DNA of 64,000 nt from CAVVAL01 sp963740215 (GTDB lineage Bacteria; Actinomycetota; Actinomycetes; Mycobacteriales; Cryptosporangiaceae). The position numbers and the translations under genes were made by a program. Positions 1-8,980 of this stretch are shown piece after piece (position 1 is the stretch's first letter; each line of letters opens with the position of its first letter). The DNA lies in contig CAVUDJ010000006.1 in the NCBI GenBank assembly GCA_963740215.1, positions 226,924-290,923 on the forward strand, read 5' to 3'. The notes under the pieces are model-generated. The model was given only the letters and a program-made list of their open reading frames with translations. It did not search any database and had not been told where the DNA came from.

Positions 1-663
1 GAGTTCGGCCCGCGCGGTGTCGCGGTCCAGGCTCGCCAGCGGTTCACCAAGCCACTGGTCGGTTCGGGCGACGATCGCGTCGGTCATCCTGCGGGTGTCG
101 GCGATGCAGACGACGCCCAGTTGCCCGATCGCTCTGAACAGGGGCTCGGGGAGGTCGGCATGGGCGCCGGACGGGCGCGCCAGACCGCGGATCTCCGGCA
201 TGCGCTTGGCGATCTCCTGGCGCAGGTCCTCCACCGGCAACTGCCGTCCGTCCAGTACCTGACTAGCTGCCTCGGCCGCCTTCTGCGCCAACGCGGGCAG
301 GGAGGAGTTCCGCCCGCCGAGCGACGTGGCCCAGCCGCCGAAGAAGCTCCGCCACGAGTCCTCGCGCTCGGGCAGAGCGCCGGCGGTGAAGACGGCGGCC
401 TCCGTAGCAGGCACGAGGTAGGGCGCGCCGCGCATCGCCCATGTCGTCAGCAAGGTCTTGTCCTGCTTGATCGCTCGGTCGACCTTGGCGAGGGTCACGC
501 CCGCAACCCGCGCGTGCAGCGCCAGGCTGGCGGTGCTTGACGGGGTCTCCTGAATTCCGGTGACCGCTACGGCCCGCGTCATCGAGCGGGCCCCGAGCCG
601 CTGGGCGAGGTGGTGACGGCACAGCCGGAACGCCAGGACCTGGGCCTGGTCCACAGTAAGCAT
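1..663 (-). CDS. Winged-helix DNA-binding domain protein (HTH_42 family), C-terminus cut by window edge
   Basis: An open minus-strand frame runs from an ATG at 663 off the left edge (221 codons visible). The N-terminus (MLTVDQAQVLAFRLCRHHLA) and the stretch TWAMRGAPYLVP match the HTH_42 layout, in which an Arg-Gly segment follows a helical start; a second, complete member of this family lies at 7680-8762. Family members include YcaQ/AlkX-type proteins implicated in DNA repair, but many actinobacterial copies have no assigned role. The gene ends beyond position 1, so length and C-terminal motifs cannot be judged. It is followed by a convergently placed neighbour only 62 bases from the MFS gene end. 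Confidence 0.75.
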   Translation of the reverse strand, partial: MLTVDQAQVLAFRLCRHHLAQRLGARSMTRAVAVTGIQETPSSTASLALHARVAGVTLAKVDRAIKQDKTLLTTWAMRGAPYLVPATEAAVFTAGALPEREDSWRSFFGGWATSLGGRNSSLPALAQKAAEAASQVLDGRQLPVEDLRQEIAKRMPEIRGLARPSGAHADLPEPLFRAIGQLGVVCIADTRRMTDAIVARTDQWLGEPLASLDRDTARAEL

Positions 664-724
664 GGCGGCCCTCCGCGTTGGACCAATATCAGGAGAAGCC
701 TATTTCAGCCGGCGCTCGCAGCGT

Positions 725-2324
725 CTATCCCAAGGTCATCCCTTCGGCGGAGCCGGATGGTGCGGGGTCCGGTTGTCGCATCATGCGGAACGAGATCAGC
801 AACCCGGCGAGACCGGCGAGGATCGGGATGAGCAGTGCCACCTGAAGGGCGAGTGGTCTCGCGTCGGTGTTGATGCGGATGATCTCTTCCTGAACTTCTT
901 CGGGTTGACCGACGAGCAGTTCCTCAAGCTGTGTGTTGCTCATCAATTGCGCGTCGTCCTCCAGAGCGCGGGCTACGGTTTGCTTTTCGCCCGGGGCGAG
1001 CACAGTGCTGCTATCTGCCATGTTGGTGAAGCTGATGGCGAGCGTCGCGAGCATGATGCCGCCGGCGAACGCCAACCCGAACGACAGCCCGAACGACCCT
1101 GCCGCCGAGTTCACGCCGGCCGCCTCGCTGACTCGCTCCTCGGAGATCGGCGCCAGGGTGTAGTTGTTCAGTTGGGAGACCAGCAAGCCCAGCCCTGATC
1201 CGGCGAGGACGAGTGGGATCACGAGGTACCAGCCAGAGTCTGCCCGGGGCACGATCGGGATCAGCACCACCATGCCGATGGTGAAGACCGCGAATCCCAG
1301 TCGGATGATTCTGCTCGGTCGGCGCTGCCCGGCCTTCTTTCCAGCGAGCAGCGCTACTCCGAACATACTGAGTGAGAGCGGTGCGATGGACAGGCCCGCC
1401 GCCATCGCGCTGTAATCCAGCACCATCTGCAGGAAGATCGGCAGCACGATCATGGTGCCGCCCAAGGCGATCTGCTGGAGCATCTGCCCCGAGATTCCGA
1501 GCCTGAAGTGCATTGGAACTGAACAGATCGGGGTCGATCAGCGCCGGCTTCTGTTCGCGCTTGCGCCGCCGGAGCCAATAGATCAGCGCAGCCAGCGCGA
1601 TCGCGCCGACCGCCAGGATCGCAGCGACGGATTCGCCGCCTTCCTGCCATACCAGGATGCCCAGCACGATGCCGCCCATGCCCATTATGGAGAGGGCCGC
1701 GCCGACCAGGTCGATACTCCGCGGGCCTGTGTATGGCACGTCGTGGACAAGCTTGATGCCGGAGAGCACCACCGCGATGATGACCGCCTCGAGCAGGAAC
1801 GCGACGCGCCACGACAGGTAGGTGGTGATGAAGCCTCCGAGCAGCGGTCCGACTGCGGCGGCGATCGCGGCCGCAGCGCCGACCAGGGCGTAGACCTTCC
1901 TCTGGGCCGCTCCTTCGAAGTTGCCGTGGATCAGGGATTGCATGGCGGGCAGCAGCAGCGACGCGCCGATCCCTCCGACTATTGCCCAGAAGACGATGAT
2001 CGCGGTCAGGCCCTGAGCGAGCGTCATCGACAGGGCGCCGATGAGATAGCCGAGCAGGCCCAACACGTATGCCCGCTTACGCCCGATGAGATCACCGACT
2101 TTGCTGCCGATGAGGATGAACGCGGCAGACACCAGCGCTTCGAGCGCGATCGCCGACTGGACGCCGCTGACGGTGGTGTCGAGATCCTGGACCACCGCCG
2201 AGATCGAGACATTCATCAGCGACGTATCGACGACGAGCACGAACATCGCCATGGCCAGCAGGATGGCGAGCCGTTGATTGCCCGTGGCCTGCTCAGGACC
2301 GCTGTTACTCGCTCCCTCCGCCAT
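725..2324 (-). pseudogene. DHA2 (EmrB/QacA-type) MFS drug exporter, frameshifted
   Basis: Two overlapping minus-strand frames make one exporter of about 530 residues. The first (start 2324, MAEGASNSGPEQ) carries the N-terminal six helices, the MFS loop motif GSKVGDLIGRKR and the DHA-type GPLLGGFI helix-5 motif. The second, starting with RLGISGQMLQQIALGG, carries the remaining helices and a charged C-terminal tail ending at 725. They join near 1505, where one extra base (or two missing) after the codons for DLFSS shifts the frame. The family exports toxic compounds by proton antiport through 14 helices. If the shift is real the gene is broken in half; if it is a sequencing error the transporter is intact. 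No regulator is adjacent. Confidence 0.85.
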
Positions 2325-2663
2325 CGGAGCTCACCGTCCTGACAGGTCGTGAAATGCCGCTCACCGCCACCGCCTCGGCGCCGCGGCAGTCGGACCGCGA
2401 CGCAGTGCTGACCGTGCAGCTCATACGCACGGCCGCTGGCCCTGCCACTCTCGCTGCCCAGGGGTCGGCCGCGCATCACCCGCGGCAGATGAGCGGCCGA
2501 GGCAGGCTGGGCCCAGCGGCGGGGACAGCTGCCTGGCCAGCTAGGCCGGCTGCGGCGGGCGGCGACGGTGGGCCAACGGTGGCGTAATCTCAGTCGCGAA
2601 GCGTCGTCCTCCCCAACATGCGCCAAACCTGTTCGACCTCAGAAACGTGAGGGAGGTCCAGGG

Positions 2664-3770
2664 GTGCGGAGAAGGTGGCTCGGGTTCCTCATATCGGTCG
2701 TCCTCATAGGCTCGGTCGTGTCGGTGCCGAGCTCGGCCACCGCTTTCGGCACGATTGACAGCGCAGGCCAGCATCGTGAGCACGAACGAATAACGCGTGC
2801 CGCCTTGGCCTGCGCTGACGGCACCAGCTCGAACGGCGACTGCTTCGAGCCGAAATCCATCGACCAACTCGCAGGCCACAACAAGATGTTCGGCGGGGTA
2901 GGAGCTCCGGACAGCGACGAGATATCTGATCCGGCCGCGCACTGCGACAACGCCGACTTCCTGAGCGGAAGTTACCCGCGCAACCGTGAACAGGCGACTG
3001 CTCAGCTCGTGAACTGCGTCAACCACCTGCGCACTCGGCTCCAGGAAGGCGTGGACAGCGCCAAGAACCTGCTCGACGAGCAGGATCACATCGTCGGCGA
3101 CGAGGTGCTTCTCGACGCGGACTGCAATTTCTTCGGCACTGCGCGAGACCGTGCCAAGTGCGAGTCCATCGAAGGACTAGGCCGAGTCTTGCACGGAGTA
3201 CAAGACTTCTACTCCCACAGCAACTGGGCCGATGAGGCCGATCCAAGCCGTCCGACCGGACCAGACAACCCGCCGGGTCTGGATATGCCAGCGCCGAGTC
3301 CGATACTGGACCTCCGCAGTGACAGCGCCCCGACCGTGCCTCGCGAACTCACCACCGGGTGCTACGTACTCCAGGATCGCGTGCCCGGCGTCGGAAAATG
3401 CGCACAGACAATTACCCATGCGGCGCTGAACAAGGACAACGGGATCATCGACCCCGGGACCGGCGCCACCAGCGGTCCAACCACGCCGCGCGGCATGGTC
3501 AAGCAGAACTTCGCGAAGGCTGTCGCAGGTGCGATCGACGAGACACGCCGACAATGGCGAGACTTCCGGTCGGAGTTGGAAACCCGATACGGGAGGGAGA
3601 AAGCGTCGCTCATGATCTGCGCGCTTACTCGCGACGACCCGGTCAACGACTGCGAGGGCCGTTCCGGGTGGGTCGTGGCCGCCGTCATCCTTGTTCTGGT
3701 CGCCGCCGTCCTTACCGCGGTCGCACTGCTGTTCCGCTCGCGCCGTCGCCGCCGAGAGGCGGTCTCGTAA
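2664..3770 (+). CDS. CinY-like secreted protein with C-terminal membrane anchor
   Basis: The GTG at 2664 is chosen because a GGGAGG ribosome site precedes it and it opens a clean signal peptide (Arg-rich start, hydrophobic core, SSATAFG cleavage region). The mature part begins with HREHERITRAALAC and contains LHGVQDFYSHSNWAD, a His/Asp-rich arrangement like that of Het-C and zinc-dependent phospholipase C folds; many Cys residues suggest an exported, disulfide-bonded protein. The last 35 residues form one membrane helix followed by an Arg-rich tail. I recall homologues in actinomycetes annotated as CinY. The function is unproven; a role in surface or membrane lipid chemistry is only an inference from the histidine pattern. 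Confidence 0.75.
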   Translation: MRRRWLGFLISVVLIGSVVSVPSSATAFGTIDSAGQHREHERITRAALACADGTSSNGDCFEPKSIDQLAGHNKMFGGVGAPDSDEISDPAAHCDNADFLSGSYPRNREQATAQLVNCVNHLRTRLQEGVDSAKNLLDEQDHIVGDEVLLDADCNFFGTARDRAKCESIEGLGRVLHGVQDFYSHSNWADEADPSRPTGPDNPPGLDMPAPSPILDLRSDSAPTVPRELTTGCYVLQDRVPGVGKCAQTITHAALNKDNGIIDPGTGATSGPTTPRGMVKQNFAKAVAGAIDETRRQWRDFRSELETRYGREKASLMICALTRDDPVNDCEGRSGWVVAAVILVLVAAVLTAVALLFRSRRRRREAVS

Positions 3771-3794
3771 CGCGCACCAACGTGCCTTCAGGGG

Positions 3795-4646
3795 TCAGCT
3801 GTGGTGCTTGGCCAGGAAGGCGTCGACGTTGGCGGCGACGGTGTCGACCTCCTCCTCGAGGGCAAAGTGGCCGGTGTCGAGCAGGACGACCTCCGTGTTT
3901 GGTACGTCGCGGCGGTAGGCGTACGCGCCGGCCGGGATGAAGTACGGGTCGTTGCGCCCCCAGATCGCGAGCACCTGAGGGCTGCGGTCGCGCAGCCAGG
4001 CGTGGAACTGCTCGTAGCGCGTGACCGTGTGCTGGTAATCCCACAGCAGGTCCGTCATGTACTGGGCACGGCCGGGCAGGTCGAGCACGGCCTGATCGGC
4101 GACGTACTGACTCGGGTCGATGTGCTCGGGGTCCCTGGCGCCGGCGAGCCATTGCGCCTGGGTGCCCTCGGCGCTGAGTAGCCCGTCGATGACCGGTTGG
4201 CCGGCGGCCCGGTCTGCCCACCACTGCGCCACAGGAGCGATTCCAGGCCCGAACCCATCGGCGTAGGCGTTGGCATTCTGGGTTATCACGACGCCGATCC
4301 GTTGGTCATGTGCGAGCGCGACGCGGAACCCGACCGGGGCGCCGAAGTCGAAGAGGTACAGGGCGTACCGGTCGATGCCGAGGGCGTCGATGACAGCGGC
4401 GGTGATCTCAGCGAGACGATCGAAGGTCGGGCTCGACGGTAGCGGGTCGGACCGACCGAACCCCGGGTAGTCGGGCGCGACCACGTGCCAGCGCTCGGCC
4501 AGCCGGTCGAGCAGTCGGACGTAGTGCCGGCTGCTGGACGGGAAGCCGTGCAGCAGCACCAGGGTCGGGCTGGTGGGTTCGCCGGCCTCGCGGACGAACA
4601 CCGCAGTGCCGTCGACGCGAACGGTGCGGTGGCGGATAACGGACAT
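3795..4646 (-). CDS. Alpha/beta-fold hydrolase (haloalkane dehalogenase/epoxide hydrolase-like)
   Basis: The ATG at 4646 (MSVIRHRTVRVDG) is preferred over the upstream one because AGGGAG lies at good spacing before it. Visible motifs are LLHGFPSSSRHY (oxyanion region), PDYPGFGRSDPL, and LYLFDFGAPVGFRVAL, in which the nucleophile elbow places Asp in the position typical of dehalogenases and epoxide hydrolases. The acid/His end is LDTGHFALEEE near the C-terminus. Length (about 283 residues) suits the family. It is the last of four minus-strand genes (DUF1059, FAD monooxygenase, OsmC, this) and probably belongs to the same oxidative detoxification or catabolic unit. The substrate cannot be read from sequence. 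Confidence 0.88.
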   Translation of the reverse strand: MSVIRHRTVRVDGTAVFVREAGEPTSPTLVLLHGFPSSSRHYVRLLDRLAERWHVVAPDYPGFGRSDPLPSSPTFDRLAEITAAVIDALGIDRYALYLFDFGAPVGFRVALAHDQRIGVVITQNANAYADGFGPGIAPVAQWWADRAAGQPVIDGLLSAEGTQAQWLAGARDPEHIDPSQYVADQAVLDLPGRAQYMTDLLWDYQHTVTRYEQFHAWLRDRSPQVLAIWGRNDPYFIPAGAYAYRRDVPNTEVVLLDTGHFALEEEVDTVAANVDAFLAKHHS

Positions 4647-4725
4647 GGGACTCTCCCTTGTGAACAGTTGGCCTGTGGTCACGGCATTCCAGCCCGCGTG
4701 CAAGCGGAGCTGCGGCACGATGCGT

Positions 4726-5298
4726 TCAGTCGGTGTCGGTCTCGATGGCGATGGCGACCGGCACCTGGCCGGTGAGGATGTCGTAGACGGCGGAGCGCGC
4801 CCGGGACTGCTCGACGATCTCGCGCAGCTTCTCCGCCGGGGCGTCGCCCTTGACCGTGAACCGGACGGCGATCTTCTGGTAACCGTTGCGGACGTCAGGA
4901 TCGAGTCCCAGGATGCCGTTGAGGTCGATGTCGCCGGTGACGGTGGAGCGGACCTCGGTGAGCCGGACGCCGCGTGCGGCGGCGATGTTGGCCAGGCCGG
5001 CAGTCAGGCAGGCGGCCAGGGCGTGCAGCACGTACTCCACCGGCGTGGGGCCGTTGTCGCGCCCCACCAGGATCGCGGGGTGGTCGGCGTCGAGCCGGAA
5101 GCTGCGCTCGTGGGTGCGTTCGGCGCCGACACCGAAGAAGCCGTCGATGGTGCTGCTGCTGTGGGTACCACTGAGCCATTCGTTGCTGGCGCGGAACTGG
5201 AATCGGGCCGCCTCGGGTGCGGCCTTGACCGCGTCGAGGGTGGCGAACAGGGCGGCGGTGTCGACCCCGTTGCGGGTCGACGTGTCGGCGGTGGTCAT
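4726..5298 (-). CDS. OsmC family peroxiredoxin-like protein
   Basis: Start chosen at 5298 (MTTADTSTRNGVD) after an AAGGAG site. The central motif VEYVLHALAACLTAG carries the conserved first cysteine of OsmC/Ohr proteins, which reduce organic hydroperoxides. The second cysteine expected in classical OsmC/Ohr near the C-terminal half is not present: the equivalent stretch reads EQSRARSAVYD. It is therefore a one-cysteine member, a common actinobacterial subtype whose activity may differ. It sits between an FAD monooxygenase and an alpha/beta hydrolase on the same strand, suggesting co-expression and protection from reactive products. Confidence 0.9.
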   Translation of the reverse strand: MTTADTSTRNGVDTAALFATLDAVKAAPEAARFQFRASNEWLSGTHSSSTIDGFFGVGAERTHERSFRLDADHPAILVGRDNGPTPVEYVLHALAACLTAGLANIAAARGVRLTEVRSTVTGDIDLNGILGLDPDVRNGYQKIAVRFTVKGDAPAEKLREIVEQSRARSAVYDILTGQVPVAIAIETDTD

Positions 5299-5314
5299 GT
5301 CGGATCTCCTTCGG

Positions 5315-6518
5315 TCAGGCGGGGGCGAGCGCACGCTCGCCCGGACTTGGGCGGGCGGCCAACTCGGCCGACTCGGCGTCGAGCGCGTGGCTGAGTCGCC
5401 GTTGCAGCTCGACGAACTCGGGTACCGGTGGGTATTCGGCCAGCGCGCAGGTCAGCTCGAAGACCTCCCGCAACGCGCGGTCGCGCCGGCACTGGTAGCC
5501 GGCTAGAGCCGTGCCGTCGTCGGTGTCGCCGCGCAACGCCCGGTGCAGCGCGAGGGCGAGCAGTTCGGCGTCCCGGTAAGCGTCAGACAGGCCGTGGCCG
5601 GTGACTGGGTCGCGGTGGTAGCCGGCGTCGCCGACCAGTGCCCAGCCCGGGCCGTGGGCCTGGCGCAGCAGGTTGGGGGAACGCAGCATGCCAGTGACCG
5701 GGGAGGCGCGCCGGCCGGCTCGCAGCCGCGCCGCCAGATCCGGCGCGGCGAGTTCGAGCTGGGCGGTGAACGCCTCGGTGCGGGAGGCGGCCTTGCGCCG
5801 GGCCGCGCGGGCATCGGCGGACGGGGTGCCGACCCAGATGCAGGCCTGACCGCCGTGGGTGGGAAACACCCCGGCCAGGGCCCGGTCGGCAACGAACAAC
5901 TCGATGCCGTGCCATGGAAGGCTCGGCGAAGTACGCGTACTGCATCGCGCCGCGATCGCCTCGGTCCTCGATGACCTCGGCCCCGACCGAGCGCGCCACA
6001 CGCGAGCCCAGACCGTCCGCGCCGACTACGAAGCGGGCCTCGATCTCCACCTGGGCACCGGACCGGTCGTGGCCGTACACGCCGACGGCCCGGCCCGCGT
6101 CATCGAGCCGGACTCCGGTCACCGTGACACCAGGTCGCATGTGGACACCCGCCCGGGTGGCCGCCTCGGCCACGAGGGTGTCCAGGATGTAGCGGCGGGG
6201 CGCGACAAGGAGATCCACGCCGGCCTTGTCCTTGACCCCGAGCGTGACCGACTCGCCTGCGGCCGTGACGCTGACGTGCCGGATGGCCGGCGCCCCACTG
6301 GCCAGCACGGCGGGTAGCAGACCCCAGCGGTGCAGTTGCACGACGCCGGGGCGGGCGAGCTGATGGGTCGACAGCGTGTCAGCCGGGAAGATCGCCCGGT
6401 CGACGAGCACCACGCGATGTCCGAGCCTGCCCAGCAGCAGCGCGGTGGCCGCGCCCGCCGCTCGGGCGCCGACCACGACGACGTCCTGGCGGCTACGCCC
6501 GGTACGCATCGCGGTCAC
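5315..6518 (-). pseudogene. FAD-dependent monooxygenase (PHBH-type), frameshifted
   Basis: The GTG at 6516-6518 opens a frame with the Rossmann dinucleotide motif VVVGARAAGAATALLLGRLG, the FAD-contact DTLSTHQLARPGVVQL and RFVVGADGLGSRVARSVGA (the DG motif). The second half, in another frame, has LVGDAGYHRDPVTGHGLSDA, the GD motif for FAD ribityl binding, and ends at 5315. They join near 5920 at YAYFA/LPWHGIELFV, where one base must be lost or gained. Whole length would be about 400 residues, normal for aromatic-ring or polyketide hydroxylases. Its start overlaps the stop of a 14-codon ORF (6515-6559). The SARP-type regulator at 6892 faces away from it. Confidence 0.85.
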
Positions 6519-6559
6519 TGCCGCGGCAGGTCGTTGAGCTGGGTAGCGTTGTTTGCCAT
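6515..6559 (-). CDS. Possible 14-codon leader ORF upstream of the FAD monooxygenase
   Basis: ATG at 6559 follows a strong GGAGGGG site at 7-8 bases and encodes MANNATQLNDLPRQ before a TGA that overlaps the GTG start of the monooxygenase. The monooxygenase itself has no equally strong site, so translational coupling is plausible. It could instead be a chance ORF; nothing else supports expression. Confidence 0.35.
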   Translation of the reverse strand: MANNATQLNDLPRQ

Positions 6560-6626
6560 GACGGTGCTCCCCTCCGGTGGCGCCGTTCGATGGCGGCGCC
6601 GGCCGTGGCGGCGTCGCCGATGGCCG

Positions 6627-6788
6627 CTACGGAACCACCTCCACCCAGCCGCGGATCATGTCCGCGGTCACGCCATCCGCAAGCTCTGGGTGGTCGCGGT
6701 GCAGGTGCTCGCGGGTCAGCGCGACAACTTCGTCGTCGTTGGCGCCGCGCATCACGTATCCGCATTCGCAGGTGACCTGGCTGGCCAT
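6627..6788 (-). CDS. DUF1059 family small protein (53 aa)
   Basis: ATG at 6788 to TAG at 6627 encodes 53 residues starting MASQVTCECGYVMRGAND, followed by EVVALTREHLHRDHPE. The CxC-G-x-x-x-R-G start and the His-x-x-x-His pattern are those of DUF1059, a small actinobacterial family with a metal-binding look and no established function. It is the first gene of the minus-strand group with the monooxygenase, OsmC and hydrolase, and its promoter region (about 100 bases) is shared with the divergent SARP-type regulator at 6892. Confidence 0.8.
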   Translation of the reverse strand: MASQVTCECGYVMRGANDDEVVALTREHLHRDHPELADGVTADMIRGWVEVVP

Positions 6789-6891
6789 CGGTCGACCTTT
6801 CTGTCGCGTTCAGGATGGGCACTGGCGCTTGTCGCAGTGTTGGCGGCAGGCTTGACGAGTACGTTGTCGAAACCTTAAAGGCCCAGGTGGG

Positions 6892-7671
6892 ATGCTGATG
6901 CCGACGTTGGACAGCTCCGCCGAGGTGCGGGTTCAGCTGTGCGGCCGGTTCGCGTTCATGGTGGCCGACAGTGCGGTGCACTCCGTGCTGCCCGGACGCA
7001 GAGCGCGGCTCCTGCTGGCGTACCTGGTGGCGCACCGCGACCGGCCGACGGGCCGCACCACGCTCCTCGACGTGCTGTGGCCGGACGGCGGGAGCGACTC
7101 GGCCGCCGCCTCGCTCAGCGTCGTCCTGTCAAAGGTGCGGGCCCTGATCGCGCCCGCCGAGATATCTGGCCGCGGCACGCTGCAGCTGCGCCTACCGGCC
7201 GGAGCGATCGTCGATGTCGAACGAGCCGTCGAGGCGGTGCACCAGGCCGAGTCGGCGCTCGCCCAGCGGGAGTGGCGTCGGGCCTGGGGGCCTGCCCTGG
7301 CGGCCCAGTTGATCGCCGGCCGCGGATTCCTTCCCGAGTACGACGAGGCCTGGGTCGAGCCGTGGCGCGCCCAGCTCGACCTCGTCTACCAGCGGGCGCT
7401 GGCCTGTTACGCCGAGGCGTGCCTGCACATCGGCGGTCCCGAACTGCCCGGCGCCGAACGCTCGGCCCGGCGGCTGATCGCGCGGGCACCGGTCTCCGAG
7501 ATCGGGTACCGGCTGCTGATGGAGACACTGGCCGAACGCGGCGACACGGCAGCGGCTCTAGCGGTCTACGATCAGCTCCGCCGCGCCGTCCGTGACGACC
7601 TCGGCGTCGATCCAGGCCCGGATGCGCGCCGGCTACACAAGCGGCTGTTGCAGGCAGCCGACGAGACCTGA
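6892..7671 (+). CDS. SARP-like transcriptional regulator (winged helix + BTAD)
   Basis: Begins at the ATG at 6892 after AGGTGGG. Residues about 10-100 form an OmpR-like winged helix (LPGRRARLLLAYLVAHRDRP; LLDVLWPDGGSDSAAASLSV), and 105-255 a bacterial transcriptional activator domain with TPR-like helices (EPWRAQLDLVYQRALACYAE; VYDQLRRAVRDDLGVDPGP). There is no NB-ARC or other ATPase domain, so it is a short SARP. SARPs activate secondary-metabolite genes by binding direct heptamer repeats near -35. It is divergent from the DUF1059-monooxygenase-OsmC-hydrolase genes, which are the likely targets. Confidence 0.88.
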   Translation: MLMPTLDSSAEVRVQLCGRFAFMVADSAVHSVLPGRRARLLLAYLVAHRDRPTGRTTLLDVLWPDGGSDSAAASLSVVLSKVRALIAPAEISGRGTLQLRLPAGAIVDVERAVEAVHQAESALAQREWRRAWGPALAAQLIAGRGFLPEYDEAWVEPWRAQLDLVYQRALACYAEACLHIGGPELPGAERSARRLIARAPVSEIGYRLLMETLAERGDTAAALAVYDQLRRAVRDDLGVDPGPDARRLHKRLLQAADET

Positions 7672-7679
7672 ACGCCGGG

Positions 7680-8762
7680 TCACGCCCGTGTGACCCTGAG
7701 TCCCAGCCACGCCGCGAGCGCTTCGATCTCCGCCTCCACGTCGGCCCGTATCGCCTTGGTGAAGTGCACGTCCTCGTGGAGAGCGTTGACGGTGAACGTC
7801 CCGCCCTTGCGGTCGGCCTTGGCGTCGAGCTTGCCGACGAGGCGGTCCTGGTGGAGTACCGGCAGTGCGAAGTAGCCCCAGCGCCGCTTCGCCGCCGGCT
7901 TGTACATCTCGAGGATGTACTCGAAGTCGAAGAGATCCATGGTGCGGTCGCGGTCGTGGACCAGGCGATCGAACGGCGACAGCAGCGCCGCGCGGCCGGC
8001 GAAGGGCTGGTCGAGCGCGTCAGGGTCCGCCCGCCACTCCCCGGTCAGCCCCTCAACCGTCACCGGGACGCCGGTATCCCCCACCGAGATCGGCTCACCC
8101 GGAACAACCACCGTCTTGGCGCGGGCGATGCCGAGCGACCGGAGTCGTCGCTCCTCCCGCCGCCTCCGGGCCTCGTCGGCGGGAAGGGGCACGAAGTCCG
8201 GGTAGACACGGTCGGCGACGTCCCAGAGCCGTTGCCGGCCGACCCGTCCGGCGACCGCGACCTCTCCCCTGGCGGAGAGCAGCTCCAGCATCTGCGTGAC
8301 GTTGCGGTTGTTCGTCCAGCCGGTCGAGGGCCACGGCAACTGGCTGGTGTCCGGCACGTCGCGCGAGAGCAGCGGCCCGGCGTCGCGGAGGTGCGCGACG
8401 ACGTCACGCCGGAAGCGATCGTTCGCCTCGACCCATGCCAGGGCTTTGGAACTTGTGGTGTAGGCGGTCTCCCCGGGAACGTGGAATGCCACGGCGGTCG
8501 TAGGCCGGATGAAGGCACGCAGCTCGAAGAGGGTCCGGTCCTCCTCAAGCGCCCGGGTGAGGTCGGCCGTCTGGTACGACCCCCCGAGCCGGCTCCACGC
8601 GACGAGGTCGGCGTTCGGCGCGATCGCGGCTGTCGGGTCTACCTGCAGCATCGTCAGGCGGTCAACGAGATCGACCAGGTCAGTCGGCCTGGCGGCGTCG
8701 AGCAGCTGGGCTCGCACTGCGAGCTGCCGCGCCTCGTCGCGGTGGAGCCGTCGCATGCCCAT
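7680..8762 (-). CDS. Winged-helix DNA-binding domain protein (HTH_42/YcaQ-like)
   Basis: A complete 360-residue member starting MGMRRLHRDEARQLAVRAQL. The family hallmarks are LQVDPTAAIAPNADLVAWSR near the N-terminus, LFELRAFIRPTTAVAFHV, a winged-helix segment around NNRNVTQMLELLSARGEVAV, and a C-terminal LLSPFDRLVHDRDRTMDLF followed by YKPAAKRRWGYFALPVLH, which resembles the catalytic end of YcaQ/AlkZ-type DNA glycosylases. A role in crosslink or alkylation repair is possible by family; it is not shown here. It converges with the SARP gene, only 8 bases apart, and is divergent from the dienelactone hydrolase at 8981. Confidence 0.85.
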   Translation of the reverse strand: MGMRRLHRDEARQLAVRAQLLDAARPTDLVDLVDRLTMLQVDPTAAIAPNADLVAWSRLGGSYQTADLTRALEEDRTLFELRAFIRPTTAVAFHVPGETAYTTSSKALAWVEANDRFRRDVVAHLRDAGPLLSRDVPDTSQLPWPSTGWTNNRNVTQMLELLSARGEVAVAGRVGRQRLWDVADRVYPDFVPLPADEARRRREERRLRSLGIARAKTVVVPGEPISVGDTGVPVTVEGLTGEWRADPDALDQPFAGRAALLSPFDRLVHDRDRTMDLFDFEYILEMYKPAAKRRWGYFALPVLHQDRLVGKLDAKADRKGGTFTVNALHEDVHFTKAIRADVEAEIEALAAWLGLRVTRA

Positions 8763-8980
8763 GCCCGGAGGCTAGTAGGCCGGATCGACGTCGGGCGAGG
8801 CAACTGGCGAGGAGCCCGTCACAAGGACTGGACGATCTGGACCCTATCGACGGTTCTGGCGCATCAGAACGACGCACGGCCGTGATCCTCGCGGGCGTCG
8901 AGGCGGTTTATGCTCTTTTCTGGCAGACCGCGGGCAGCCGGTCGCCGACCGGCGCCGCTCTCAAGTGCCTGGGAGGGGCC

